NCBI RefSeq assembly: GCF_027244095.1
Contig: NC_069662.1
Span: 11,744,501-11,808,500 of the forward strand
Source: Hemicordylus capensis
Taxonomy: Eukaryota; Chordata; Lepidosauria; Squamata; Cordylidae
DNA: 64,000 nucleotides
Reading direction: 5' to 3'
Positions 31,580 through 42,765 of this stretch are shown here, piece after piece (position 1 is the first letter of the stretch; every line of letters begins with the position of its first letter). A program made the translations under genes and the position numbers. Under the pieces are notes generated by a model that was given only the letters and a program-made list of their open reading frames with translations, made no database searches and had not been told where the DNA came from.

Positions 31580-32100
31580 AAGCAAGACCCACTGAGTTAA
31601 ATGGAGTTTATTTTCTTCTAGGTATGCACATAGAATGGCAGGTTTAGTTATCAAAATGCTGCTGGAAAAGGCAAGTGAACTCCAGCTCAGCATCCTCTTT
31701 CTCACAATGCTCAGCTATATGCTTCCAGACAGCTTCAAAGAAGTGCAGCAAGAAAATCCCAGAAACCATTCCCACCCAGTGCCAAATAAGTATTATTGTG
31801 GTGTAGGCTGCCCTTGGAACATGGAAGTCCTACATTAGAGCCCAACTGCCAGTGAATATGGAGGCTTCATTTCTTAAGTATGGCCAAGAGAAGCTTCCAT
31901 ATTCACTGGCAGTTTAGCTGTGCTGGAGAACCTGCAAATTCAAGAGCAGTGTACACCAGAATGATGGTTTCTTGGTGCTGGGTGGGAATGATTCGTAGGA
32001 TTTCCTTGAGGCTCCTTCTTTGGAACTTCCTAGCATGGGGTCCTTGGTCCCTATATTTTACTCAGAAGTAAGCTCCAGTGGGATCAATGAACTTGCTTTC
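31580..32100. repeat. Long imperfect inverted repeat (foldback)
   Basis: Left arm about 31735-31868 (ATTCCCACCCAGTGCCAA, GTGGTGTAGGCTGCCCTT) pairs with right arm about 31890-32020 (TTGGTGCTGGGTGGGAAT). The innermost 25 bases, AACTGCCAGTGAATATGGAG to GCTTC, pair fully (one G-U) around a 20-base loop. Outer parts match a CACTGAGTTAAATGGAG repeat known from this window at 51.54 kb. Confidence 0.7.
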
Positions 32101-32690
32101 TTGTGACTTATTCCAACCTTTGCTGAGGGGCTTTGCTTCTCTACTTTGTTAGGGGTGAAAGAAATGGGGCAGGGAAATAAAATAAATGTCCATTAAAGGA
32201 ATGGAGGGGAAAGAACAGTTTTTTAACTATACAGGTGCCCAGAAGGCTCATAGACTGTCCTTATCAGGCACCTATGTTCAGAACTAGGACTAGAAACCAT
32301 AACTCACTAGAAATTGGCAGGATATACTCCTCCCAACTTTGGCTTCAGAATTCTCAGTGGGCAGACTCATTTCAGTTATGCGATCAGCTAACTTAGCTAA
32401 TGTGATGGATTTGCATCACATTTAGAGAAATGGTTGCCCTTGTCCTCAAGTTGATGTGTGCACGATTTCAGAGGGATTGGATGGATACATTTGATTTTAT
32501 AAGCAATAAAATGTTAAGGGCTTATAATGGCGGAATGTTGAAAAGACTTTTCATCTTAACTCTTCATCTTAACCATACTGGCATGACTGTGCCAATATAA
32601 TTGTTGGAAGCCACTTTGGTAGCCAACTGACTGAAACATGGGATAAAAATGGAAGAAGAAATACAATTAGAGGGATTTCTGGCCTAATGC
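32101..32690. other. No gene recognised
   Basis: Nothing identified. Confidence 0.5.
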
Positions 32691-32699
32691 TACTATGAT

Positions 32700-32830
32700 G
32701 ACAACAATGAAGAATATTTATATACCAACTTTCAACAAAATGGTTCCTCAAAGTGGTTTACATAGAAAAAGAATGGATGGATGGATGGATGGATGGATGG
32801 ATGGATGGATAAGTAAGATGGTACAGCAAC
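32700..32830 (-). repeat. Repeat family T fragment with (GGAT)n
   Basis: TTTATATACCAACTTTCAAC and CTCAAAGTGGTTTACATAG, then (GGAT)n at 32771-32810. Confidence 0.7.
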
Positions 32831-32839
32831 ACTATTCTT

Positions 32840-33290
32840 ATGTTCTGAGTAGAATTATAGAGTTGAAAGGGGCTTAAAGGTCTTTTAGTCCACCCCTGTT
32901 AAGTACAAGGGGGTTATCCTAAACACTTCACACAAATAAAAAAATATATTTAATGCTGGCTGGCTTATTTCAGCTGGCTTTTTGATATTAAGTACTGATA
33001 GGCATATTCCCTCTTGTTGGTTTTCCTTTTTTATTATTGCCTTGTTTTATTTTATTGTGGATTTTTATGTTGCAAACTCCAATGATATAGGTTTCTATGA
33101 ATATAAAAATGATTTTACATGAATAAATTAGGGAGAAAATGCTGTTGAAACCCCACCCATCTAAACATTTAATAAATCTGAAACTATAAATATATCCAAT
33201 TAAATGCAGATGAAAATTCAAATTAGAATACATTAGAATTGGAAAAGGAAACAATAAACCAGGCCTTACAGCATTACTGTGTCCTGTATT
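32840..33290. other. 3' flank of OR3
   Basis: The part from about 33130 matches the OR5 3' flank (AACATTTAATAAATCTGAAA; GAAACAATAAACCAGGCC). No other gene. Confidence 0.5.
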
Positions 33291-33294
33291 TTTC

Positions 33295-34230
33295 TTAATT
33301 TCCCTCCACAATTATATATTTCTTCAGCAGTCTCCCCATAGCAACTTTGATCTCCTTGTTCCTCAGGGTGTAGATCATGGGGTTCATCAAGGGAAAGACC
33401 ACCGTGTGGAAAAATGCCACCACCTTATCAAAGGGAAAGTCTTGGAAAGGCCGGCAGTAGATGTAGATGGCAGGGCCAAACATGATGAAGACGATAATGA
33501 TGTGGGTGATACATGTAGATGAAGCCTTGCTCTTCCCTTGGCTGCAGCCCATCCTCACTTTGACCAGCAGGGCTCCATAGGAGGTGAGGAGGAGGATGAA
33601 GCATGCAGCACTGACCAGGCCGCTACTGACAAACATGACAAACTCTAGCATATAAGTGTTGGTGCAGGCTCGCTTGATGATCTGGGTGATGTCGCAGAAG
33701 AAGTTATCCAGCATATTGGGACCACAGAATGGGAGCTGGATGATGAGAATGACCTGAATGATGGAATGCATGAAGCCTCCAACCCATGAAGTTACCACCA
33801 AAGCCCAGGAGACACATTTGGTCACTATGGTAGTATAGCGCAGGGGGTGGCAGATCGCCACATACCGATCGATAGCCATGGCAATAAGTAAAAACATCTC
33901 AGCTCCACCCAGAAAGTGGATAAAAAATATCTGAAGCATGCACTGTAGATAGGAGATGGTTGTGCGGCCAGAGAAGAGGTTGGCCATCATCTTTGGAGGT
34001 GTGACGCAGCTGTAGCAGATGTCCAACAAGGCCAGGTTGGCCAGGAAGAAAAACATGGGGGATCCCAATGAGGGATCATTCCAAATTATCCCAATGATCA
34101 GGAAGTTCCCGGGTAGGATGATCACATAGAAGAGTAGGAGGAGAGCAGAGAGGAACATCTGCAGTTCCCAGCTGTGAGATAGCCCCTGGAGAATGAATTC
34201 TGTCACGACGGTATGATTTCCATGTCCCAT
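33295..34230 (-). CDS. OR3: intact olfactory receptor, family 4-like
   Basis: A complete OR of 311 residues. It shows NHT glycosylation at residues 5-7, GN at 41-42, SPMFFFLANLALLD, cysteines 97 and 179, MAIDRYVAICHPLRY with DRY at 121-123, SYGALLVKVRMG after TM5, KASSTC at 235-240, and NPMIYTLRNKEIK at 283-295. The minus strand has an acceptor, TATTGCAG, about 17 bases before the ATG, and the predicted 5' exon module is at 38.13-38.42 kb, giving an intron of about 3.9 kb. From TM6 to the C terminus it is almost identical to OR5, while TM1 and loop 2 differ more. The 3' flank (33.13-33.29 kb) also resembles that of OR5 (45.6-46.16 kb), so the two come from one duplicated unit. Confidence 0.95.
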   Translation of the reverse strand: MGHGNHTVVTEFILQGLSHSWELQMFLSALLLLFYVIILPGNFLIIGIIWNDPSLGSPMFFFLANLALLDICYSCVTPPKMMANLFSGRTTISYLQCMLQIFFIHFLGGAEMFLLIAMAIDRYVAICHPLRYTTIVTKCVSWALVVTSWVGGFMHSIIQVILIIQLPFCGPNMLDNFFCDITQIIKRACTNTYMLEFVMFVSSGLVSAACFILLLTSYGALLVKVRMGCSQGKSKASSTCITHIIIVFIMFGPAIYIYCRPFQDFPFDKVVAFFHTVVFPLMNPMIYTLRNKEIKVAMGRLLKKYIIVEGN

Positions 34231-34259
34231 CCTTACATGGTCCAGTGCTGCAATATTAC

Positions 34260-36345
34260 AATGGCAATGAAGTGAATCTTATTTTGATCTTATTTTTGTA
34301 CAGCATTTTTATACTTCATTATATATCCAAACCAATTGGTAAATTTGTTGGAGTTTGGAGGGGATAGATTATTCATCTGCCCCATCCACAGCTGAAGTGC
34401 ACAAGTAGGAAGAGCACTGCAAATTAAGACTGTTTGGAGAAATGAAGTTCGAAGGAAAGTAGTTCATTTAGGAAATACATCTGATAGATCGTGAGCCTAC
34501 GTGCCTAGCTGCTTATATGAAGAGAGGGGTGGGGGTGGAGGAGGAAGATGGAAGTCTGTCTCTCAGGTGAGAGAATGAATCCAGAGACCATCCATCTAAC
34601 AAAGGAGCATCAGGACAGAGACAGAGAATGGTCAGAGGAGATTCCCTTACTCACTATCTCTACCCCAATGCCCCTAATGGTCAATAGAGTTGCTGGTGTT
34701 TCAGGAGCTGAATCTCCAACAAAATTCGTCAGGAGAAGGGTAACTGTGAGGTTCAGATTCCTTTCAGGCTTAGGACATTTTTAAAAAAACATTTATATCC
34801 CGCTTTTCCGCTGAGCAGCTCAAGCAGTGTACATGGTTATGTTTATCCTCACATGTCTGGACCAACTAGTTTTCATGCAGGCGAGGAACCTTCTGTCTCT
34901 TGAAAACCAACATACTGGATAAGTACATTGGACAGAAAGTTGGGATTGGTATCAGCTCCACCATGAGTGGACACTCAATGGCAAACCTTGATTCGTAGAT
35001 CTGTAATGTGTGGAGTGGCTCTCACATCCTTATAACAACATGCAATACTGGGAAAGTTTGGCTTTCCCCCAGTACTATAGTGCACATGACTCTCAAAGAG
35101 AAAAATAATCTCAGACTGGTACAATCTGGAGGATTTTATTTTCCAGGGGAAGTGTCTAAATCTGAACAGTGGTATAATCTATTAAAGGCAATATATAAAT
35201 TGAACAATAAAGAAATAAAAACAAATAAAAGCATATCTCTTAAGAGACAATTTTGTAGCAAGGCAGGAAGGCAGGCTTTCGTTTGTAAACCATGTTGGAA
35301 ATTGCAATGGTGGTGCGATTATTCACAGCCAGAAAGCAAAGGGTTAATCCCGATTTAGTCCTGAAGGGATGTGGGGGTTTCCAAATGTAAATGGATTCTC
35401 TGCATACCTGCTTCTGGGTCATGTAGGCAGCTAGGCACACAGACAGACACAGACAAAGATTTCTCTCTTCATCCAAATATGTAACTCAGCTAGGTTTTTC
35501 TTATTTTAAGTAAAGTTCCTTAAACTTATGAATTATGGTTCAGAGTAGTTTCTTCAGAACCCAACTCTGCAAATAAGGGAAAGACTTTTAAACCTAGAAC
35601 TTCTGACGGAGATTTTAAAAAAAATCTTAGCTCTAGGTTCACCTTCCTCCTTGTTCTGTAGTATTCAGCTTCTGAAACTGAACATCCTTTTTACACTTCA
35701 CTTACTGAGTCCACAAGTTGGCCAACTTCCACTAAATATATTGTTATGACTTCTGATTGGCCATTTCTTTTTTGAAGAGTGCTGGCTGGCAAGTAAACCA
35801 GGATTTATGAGTAGAAGCTAATAAAGGGGGAAGGTCTCCTCGTAACTAGGAATCTCTCTTTTGAATATTTGGAATGAGATATTCATCAGAGCTGGAATAG
35901 GTGGATTTCTTCCATTAGAAGAAGGAAGCTGAGAAAGAGCAAGAAGCAGTTTGCAGATATGAGAGAGAGAGAGAGAGAGAGAATGATAATTTTTAGTTGG
36001 AATTGTTTTGAATTGAAGCTGCTCTCAGGGCAAATAGGAGTGCCTGATTTCCTTCACTATGCACTGCTTGTATATTCATAAATATAACATATTTTCTGAA
36101 TCCTACACCAAGTTCATGAAGATGTAACTGATTGTGCAGTTTATACTATGCAACAAATCTCTGCATGATTTATTTATTTTTTTACATAATATTGATAAGT
36201 TAATTTTGTTATGGTTTATGGCCGAACAAATAAAACTTACTATACTATATACTATATTGTACAATATTTAAAATAGTAAATATATTTTTTCGTGTAAGCT
36301 CTGCATTAATTAAAGTGGACTGGATTAGATGTAAAAACAGGAAGA
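34260..36345. other. No gene recognised (OR3 intron)
   Basis: About 2.1 kb with no coding domain. A SINE-tail-like piece (ACATTTATATCCCGCTTTTC, minus) is at 34790 and a (GA)n run at 35966-35982. Confidence 0.5.
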
Positions 36346-36358
36346 GAAGATGTGGGAA

Positions 36359-36431
<73 letters not shown>

Positions 36432-36432
36432 A
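36359..36432 (+). repeat. (GAAA)n microsatellite
   Basis: About 18 units; the lysine/glutamate-type open frames over it are artefacts. Confidence 0.97.
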
Positions 36433-36559
36433 ATGTTTGGTAGTCCAGAAAGCAGTGTCCATGAGATGAGAAGAGAGAGTGAAGACAGGCTCTGTTCTCA
36501 CAGTCACAAGGATCCTGGTTACAAAATTAATCAACTACAAAATTAATACAACTAGCACT

Positions 36560-37185
36560 ATCCTTATTAAATGCTACAGCTGATACGTCAGCTACATCCA
36601 TTTCTGGAGGTAAATGACCTTAAGTGGTACATATGCTGGTAACCTCCAGGCTTGACTACTGTGATGCACTATGCATGGGGCTGCCTTTATACATAGTCCG
36701 GAAATTACAATTGCGGCAACCAAATTGCAGCAGCCAGATTGGTCTCTGGGTCAACACGAAGGGACCACATAACACTGGTTTTAAAAGAACTGCACTGGCT
36801 GCCAATATATTTCCAGGTGTAATACAAAGTGCTGGTGATTACTTTAAAAGCCCTTAACAGCTTGGGTCCAGGGTATTTAAGAGAACACTTCCTTTGTCAC
36901 GAACCCTGCTGCTTGTTACGATCTTCTGGAGAGGTCCGGTTATAGTTGCCATGGGCTTGTTTGGTGGCAACCCGGGACCAGGCTTTTGCTGTGGCTGCCC
37001 CGAGGCTTCGGAATATGCTCCCTGCTGAAATAAGAGCATCACCTTCTCTGTTTGTTTTCAGAAAGACCCTCAAGAGTCACCTGTTCTCACAGGCTTTTAA
37101 TTAGAATTAATTTTAGTAATTTGTTTTAATATTTTTTTAATGCTACTGTTTTTATTATGTTTGCTTTATGCTACTGTTTTTATTG
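36560..37185 (+). repeat. L2 LINE ORF2 3' end
   Basis: Reads VTSRLDYCDALCMGLPLYIV, then in another frame RLVSGSTRRDHITLVLKELH-like text and FAVAAPRLRNMLPAEIRA-like text. The second frame is inferred from the aligned copy at 51.8 kb. Confidence 0.8.
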
Positions 37186-37197
37186 TTTTGTGTATTT

Positions 37198-37440
37198 TAG
37201 CAGCAGGTGGTGTAGTGGTTAGAGTGCTGGACTAGGACTAGGACCAGGGAGACCTGAGGTCAAATCCCCATTCAGCCATGATACTTGTTGGGTGACTCTG
37301 GGCCAGTCACTTCTCTCTCAGCCTAACCTACTTCACAGGGTTGTTGTGATGAGAAACTTAAGTATGTAGTACACTGCTCTGGGCTCCTTGGAGGAAGATC
37401 GGGATATAAAATGTAAAAATAAAATAAATGAAATGAAATA
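37198..37440 (+). repeat. tRNA-derived SINE, family V
   Basis: TAGCAGCAGGTGGTGTAGTG, CTGAGGTCAAATCCCCATTC, CTCCTTGGAGGAAGATCGGG. Confidence 0.85.
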
Positions 37441-37462
37441 ATCTGTGTTGATTCCTAAATCA

Positions 37463-37755
37463 TAGGAAGCTGCCATATACCAAGTCAGACCATTGGTCTA
37501 TCTAGCTCAGTATTGTCTACACAGACTGGCAGCGGCTTCTCCAAGGCTGCCGGCAGGAATCTCTCTCAGCCCTATCTTGGAGATGCCAGGGAAGGAACTT
37601 GGAGCCTAGATGTTCTTCCCAGAGTGGGTCCATCCCATGAGGGGAATATCTCACAGTGCTCACACTTCTAGTCTCCCTTTCGTATGCAACCAGGGTGGAT
37701 CCTGCTTAGCTTAAGGGGTCAAGTCATGCCTGCTACTACAAGACCAGCTCTCTTC
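37463..37755 (-). repeat. Chimeric SINE with 5S rRNA-like head (family S, type 2)
   Basis: GGAAGCTGCCATATACCAAG at left, head AACCAGGGTGGATCCTGCTT at right. It interrupts the L2 tail that resumes at 37770 with (GATA)n at 37828-37848. Confidence 0.8.
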
Positions 37756-37769
37756 CCATGTAAATATTG

Positions 37770-37850
37770 TTTTAAATTTTGTACACTGCCTAGAGATGTA
37801 CATATAAGGCAGTATAAAATATGATAGATAGATAGATAGATAGATAGATG
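37770..37850 (+). repeat. L2 LINE 3' tail with (GATA)n
   Basis: TTGTACACTGCCTAGAGATG and AAGGCAGTATAAAATATGATAGATAG; the same tail type as 52.38 kb. Confidence 0.75.
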
Positions 37851-38129
37851 CTGGTTAGCTGTAGAGGTTTGGCTAGGATTGCCCTGAATTCCTGCATTCT
37901 CACAATCAGCTCCAAAAGGCTCGCTGATCCTGATTCTCTTTTTAAAAAGGATCATTGTGATTGTGAGAATGCAGCCACAGTCTTCCTTCCATCTAGAGTT
38001 GCATCCCTGAGTCAGTAGCACTGCAGTCCTTGAGGTTCAAGGAGGATGAGAAGAGAGTCTAGGGAGAAACAAAGGAAGGAAAATAAAAGAAAATGGATGC
38101 TGGGAACTGGAGATGAAACAGCCACTTAC

Positions 38130-38420
38130 CACTTGCTGTCTTTTCTGACCAGGGGTGTAGTGGAGGGGAACGCACCGGGACAGAACGCTGGTACTTCTCA
38201 GCTTCTCTGGCTGTTGTGGTGGGCATGGCCGTGGGGGCTGTCATGGAGACCGCCTGCACTTCTGAATTTGCAACGACATCACTGCTTCTGACCCTGAGAG
38301 GAGCCAGCAGCAAAGAGTGTTATCTAAGTACGTATTGTGCCCTGGTGCAAAACTCCTTCCATTGATTCCCAAGGCCCTCATTAAGTAGTTAGCACCAAAC
38401 TAAGTTTCCATTTCAGTTCT
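38130..38420 (-). promoter_or_regulatory. Predicted 5' exon and promoter core of OR3
   Basis: Core TTCCCAAGGCCCTCATTAAG at 38367-38386 (plus strand), followed upstream by the conserved GCACCAAACTAAGTTTCCAT stretch. The donor GTGGTAAGTGGC has its GT at 38128-38129, about 245 bases from the core; this copy has extra sequence between the two. The intron to the OR3 acceptor is about 3.9 kb. Confidence 0.65.
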
Positions 38421-39870
38421 ACTTCAAAATTAAGGAATAGACCAAACATTTTGTATTTGTTCCCCCATTTATTGATTTAAGAGTTCCTCTCCATTCTGTC
38501 CCATTTGTTCTTGTTTCTTGGATGCCACAGGCAACAAGCAACAGGGCTGGTTATTTCTGTCATGTTAAGTTTGTGACCTACCCAGAATACAGTATTTACC
38601 CAAATCCAAGACAAATTTCCTCCCAATTTTTTTCCTGTTAAATATGGCCAGGGCAGAGGGCATCTTAAATTCAGAGTCCTCTTTCTTTTGGGCAAATTAC
38701 AGGTATAACTTGTATGTCACCTTCTATTTGGGTAACCACCTAATGGTGCAGCGGTGAAATGACTTGACTAGCAAGCTGGGGGTTGCCGGTTCGAATCCCT
38801 GCTGGTATGTTTCCCAGACTATGGGAAACATCTATATCGGGCAGCAGTGATATAGGAAGATGCTGAAAGGCATCATCTCATACTGCACGGGAGATGGCAA
38901 TGGTAAACCCCTCCTGTATTCTGCCAAAGACAACCACAGGGCTCTGTGGTCGCCAGGAGCCAACATTGACTTGACAGCACACTTTACCTATCTATTTGGG
39001 TAAATATCGTATCTGGTTTTCTGTGGTCATTGTTGGCAACTGAGGGCAGAACTACCCCACATATCTGTCTTTCAGTTGATTGCTTTGACTGGTAGATCTC
39101 AAATGCAGTTTGGGATGTAGCTTTATTTGCACCTTAATTTGATTATGTTTTATTTTTAGCTACTTTGGATGCCAGCTGGCTAAAAAACTGAATAAGAAAT
39201 GAAAGGTTTGGAAAACTCAGTTTGCTTCAAGTAAGAAAGGAGTACTTTTCACATAGATCTCTTACAAGATTTTCAAACAGTATAGATGGCTCTGAGGAGG
39301 GCCTCTTTGGCCAAAATGCATTCAACTTTCAATAAAATATATAGTACTGTACATTTACAAGCTTCTTGAGATCTGTTCTCTCTTTTTGTTGACCTTCTGT
39401 AGGGTGGCCCTCAGGAGATGATTTCCCACAATGCTGAGGGAGAAATGGAAGAAGGAAAGCAAAGCAAAGGATGAGAGCAAGAGAAAGGCAGGGTCTCTGG
39501 AAAGTCTGATTGGTGTGTGCTTTTTCTCAGGAACAAATTGCAAACATATATTTCAAATGCAACATTACATTTGCCCTACAGGAATTAATTCTTCAATTCA
39601 CATGGTATAAAATTTAATTTATTTTTTTCCCATTTGCTGAAAAATAGTTTCATATTTAAAATTTGTGTTCAACATCTGCTTATCAGTTCAGATGCAAGCG
39701 ACCCTCTGAAAGGTTAAGTGTGGGAACCATCCCATTCCATGTGCAGGATAGGTACACGATGCTCCCACTCCCCCAAGAGGCCCCCCAATATGCACAGACA
39801 AGTGAAAGTCCACAGCTGTATTTCCTTCTGTGCATGGAAACCTGCACAGTATCCCAATAACACTGGGCCC
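38343..39870. repeat. Segmental duplicate, copy 1
   Basis: 38343-38580 and 39480-39870 match 42765-42990 and 43040-43465 (CTTGGATGCCACAGGCAACA; TTTGCTGAAAAATAGTTTCA; GCATGGAAACCTG). The middle holds a SINE inserted only in this copy. It runs from the OR3 promoter core to the cut end of OR4. Confidence 0.75.
38737..38995 (+). repeat. tRNA-derived SINE, family W
   Basis: Head AATGGTGCAGCGGTGAAATG with B box GGTTCGAATCC, body GATATAGGAAGATGCTGAAA and GGAGATGGCAATGGTAAACC. Most complete copy. Confidence 0.82.
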
Positions 39871-40374
39871 ACAGAAAGGGAGTGGGACAATGAGAATGAC
39901 CTGGAGTGTGGAGTGCACAAAGCCTGCAGCCCATGACCCTAGCACTAAAGTCCAGCAAACCATTCTGGTCACTACAATACCATAGTGCAGTGGATAGCAG
40001 ATGGCCACATACCAGTCAACAGCCATTGCTATAATGACACAGACCTCGGCCGCACCCAGGAAGTGGATGAAAAATATCCGAGCTATGCAGGCCCTGTAGG
40101 AGATGGCTGTGCAGCCAAAGAGATTGGCCATCATCTTTGGCGGTGTGATGCAGCCGTAGCAAATGTCCAGCAGAGCCAGGTTGGCCAGAAAGAAAAACAT
40201 GGGAGATCCTAGACGGGGATCATTCCAAATGGTCACAATGATCAGGATGTTCCCAGGTAGGATGATGCTGTAGAAGAGGAGCAGGAGGGCAGTGAGGAAG
40301 AGCTGCAGCTCCCAGATCTGTGATAACCCTTTCAGAATGAACTCAGTCATTACTGTATGATTGCTGTATTCCAT
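39866..40374 (-). pseudogene. OR4: truncated olfactory receptor pseudogene
   Basis: The N-terminal half of an OR begins with MEYSNHTVMTEFILKGLSQ and runs through TM4 and loop 2 to PLPFCGP, where OR similarity stops near 39866. TM5 to TM7 are absent. The same frame stays open to about 39688, but that tail is unrelated flank and not receptor. Other damage: the DRY motif reads DWY (AVDWYVAICYPLHY), and a residue is missing in LFGCTAISY compared with LFSGRTTISY in OR3. The acceptor ATTCCACTGCAG is kept about 19 bases upstream of the ATG. Up to the cut it is most like OR3 and OR5. The sequence after the cut (39.35-39.87 kb) recurs at 42.96-43.46 kb. Confidence 0.9.
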
Positions 40375-40453
40375 CCTCAGGTGTGCAGCCCTGCAGTGGA
40401 ATAACGGCAGTGATGTGAAACAGAAACAGCAGCCCTGTTTCCCTGCCACTGTT

Positions 40454-40552
40454 TATAGCAATAGCAATAGCAATAGCACTTACATTTATATACCGCTCTA
40501 TAGCCGGAGCTCTCTAAGCGGTTTACAATGATTTTAGCATATTGCCCCCAAC
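40454..40552 (-). repeat. Sauria SINE 3' end
   Basis: (ATAGCA)n then TTATATACCGCTCTATAGCC and GAGCTCTCTAAGCGGTTTAC, the reverse of the 13.2 kb copy. In the OR4 5' flank. Confidence 0.85.
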
Positions 40553-40589
40553 ATGTTAACCCATTTGTTATACATTTATATACCTTGTT

Positions 40590-40775
40590 GTACATCCAAC
40601 CTATGGCAGCAGCGATACAGGAAGATGCAGAAAGGCATCATTTCATACTGTGCAGGAGATGGCAATGGTAAAACCCTCCAGCATTCGACCAAATATGGCC
40701 ACAGGGATCTGTGGTCACACAACTTTATGACACACTTTACCTTTAGGTCCAACCGGTGGTTGCATTTTCCAGGGG
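40590..40775 (+). repeat. SINE family W, 3' part
   Basis: GCAGCAGCGATACAGGAAGA, CATCATTTCATACTGTGCAG. Confidence 0.75.
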
Positions 40776-40779
40776 AAGT

Positions 40780-41295
40780 GTTCGTGGTCCTGCTCAGTTT
40801 CAGGATTAGGTAGGGCTGCCAACCACTGGTGTAGATGTAGATTCAGATGTCCAGGTGCTCTTCATGACAGCCCCCATAGCCACACCTCCCCTACAGCCAC
40901 ACCCCATCCAAGAGTGGGCCATGCTGCTTCTGAGCCACTGGACAGCTTGTCCTTACTTTCTGAAAACACTGGGGCTGTTCAGTTCCTCCTAAGGAGTCAG
41001 TCATCACTGCTGCGTTGCTACTTCCATTATTCCCCCCAAAAGTAGTGATGCAGCAGTGATGACCTTCTCTTTAGGAGGCACTGAACAGGCAATGTGTTTG
41101 CAAGCAGTGAGGACAAACCACAAAACCATGCAGTCTGGGATACATTGATGGTGGCGGGGTGGGCGGGAGGGCGATGCTTGCTGTCTGCAATGTTGCAAAG
41201 AGTGAAATCAGGTGTATATTTTATTCTACTGCAAACTTATAAAATTCCCAGCATGTCCCTGAAAGATGTATGCCCTATTCACATGTTAGGTTCAA
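40780..41295. other. No gene recognised
   Basis: A partly inverted pair (TCAGTTCCTCCTAAGGAGTC and TTTAGGAGGCACTGAACAG; CATCACTGCTGCGTTGCTAC and AGTAGTGATGCAGCAGTGAT) at 40975-41090 forms a foldback of about 120 bases. Confidence 0.55.
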
Positions 41296-41298
41296 CAC

Positions 41299-41407
<109 letters not shown>

Positions 41408-41409
41408 AA

Positions 41410-41585
41410 AACTGCCAAGCAATAGACAGAAGGAAAAACTACCACTCGCTCAGTCACCTTGCCCAACCAAGGAAGATTAGAGACAAGTCTGTAATTAGCT
41501 AACTCTGAGGGATCCAATGCAGGTTTCTTCAAATAAGGTCTAATAATAGCCTCCTTAAGACAAGGGGGCTTTGTAGTGCCACAGA
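41410..41585 (-). repeat. L2 LINE RT fragment
   Basis: The minus strand reads CLKEAIIRPYLKKPALDPSE and LANYRLVSNLPWLGKVTERV, a typical L2 reverse transcriptase start. Confidence 0.85.
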
Positions 41586-41739
41586 GGGACAGCTCAATAT
41601 TATTGATTGATTGATTCATTCATTCATAGTATTTATTGATTTTTGTTTGTTTGTTTGTTTGTTTGATTCATTCATTTATTATATGTGTGCACTGCCCCAA
41701 AACCTACTTCTCTGGGAGGTTTGCCACAACTAGAGATGT

Positions 41740-41935
41740 GCACCAACTGAGGTTCATGAACAGGTTTGGCGCCATGGTGAGGGGAGAGGGCAGTCCTCAG
41801 GCAGTTTCCTGGAAAAATGGTGGGGGTGGAGGAGCAGGTAAGGACCTGCTTACCTGGTATTTAATTGAACCAATCCCTGTCCCACCCATGGCTGCCCAAG
41901 CCAATTCGGGCATGCCCATCCCTAGTCCAGGCCAA
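41740..41935. mobile_element. hAT-type MITE, degraded
   Basis: AGAGATGTGCACC at left and GGGCATGCCCATCCCTA at right resemble the CAGGGATGTGC ends at 52.6 kb. Confidence 0.45.
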
Positions 41936-42059
41936 TCCTGGAAAATTGCAAGACAATCTTTTCTTTCTTTTGTCCTCACAATTGTCCTGTGAAGTAGGTG
42001 AGACCGACTAGCCTCAAGTCACCCAATAAGCTTCACAACTGAGCAAGGGTTTGAACAGG

Positions 42060-42290
42060 GGTCGCTTCAGCCCTAATCTTATTATAGTCCTGAAGGCCCT
42101 ATATGGTTTGGGCCCAAAGTACTGCTTTCTCTCACACAGCCTATATGCTGAGATCATTGACTTGGGGTCTCAGTTGAGCCCCTAACTGCTGAAGCCTCTC
42201 CCAGTGCCATAAGACCACATGAACCCCCACTCATTCTGATTGTAGTTGCTCCTTGAAGGCCTTTTTATTTCAGTACCACACCATGTTTCT
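42060..42290 (+). repeat. L2-like LINE remnant
   Basis: CTGAAGGCCCTATATGGTTT encodes LKALYGLGPKYCF-like text; degraded. Confidence 0.5.
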
Positions 42291-42299
42291 CATCATCCC

Positions 42300-42765
42300 A
42301 AGCACCTCACTACAGCATGCTTATCATTGTTCCAAGCATCCACCTTTGTGGAATAACCAGCCAGAACTGCTAAAATGGGAAAGAATGGGGACCTATTTTG
42401 TTGGGGTAGGTGGGTTATGGCAGGATGAAACAATTGCAAATGAAGGTTTTATGATATTGAAACAATATTGGAATTTTAGCCTCCATGTTGGTTTTATTGG
42501 ATACCTAAAGTTACTTTCTAAAACCATAAACATCTGACAGCATGTCTACCAAATCTCAGGCTTTTATTTCTGCTTGAATGATTCCGATGATCCTAAACAT
42601 TTAATATTGTGGTGCCATATTGGATTTCTTGTCACCATATTGAATTTTTTGGTTGCCCCAATTTACTTTCTAAAACCACACATATCTGACAATATTTCTG
42701 CCAGATTTCATGCTTGTAAGCCAAAGTGCACAATAATGTCCATTAGTAGATGACTCCTTATAGTG
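42300..42765. other. No gene; local duplication
   Basis: ACTTTCTAAAACCA followed by ATCTGACA occurs at about 42512 and 42667 with similar flanks; otherwise unassigned. Confidence 0.5.

Noticed and set aside
39688-39865. C-terminal 60 codons of the open frame containing OR4
   Set aside because: This text is the duplicated flank, not receptor sequence.
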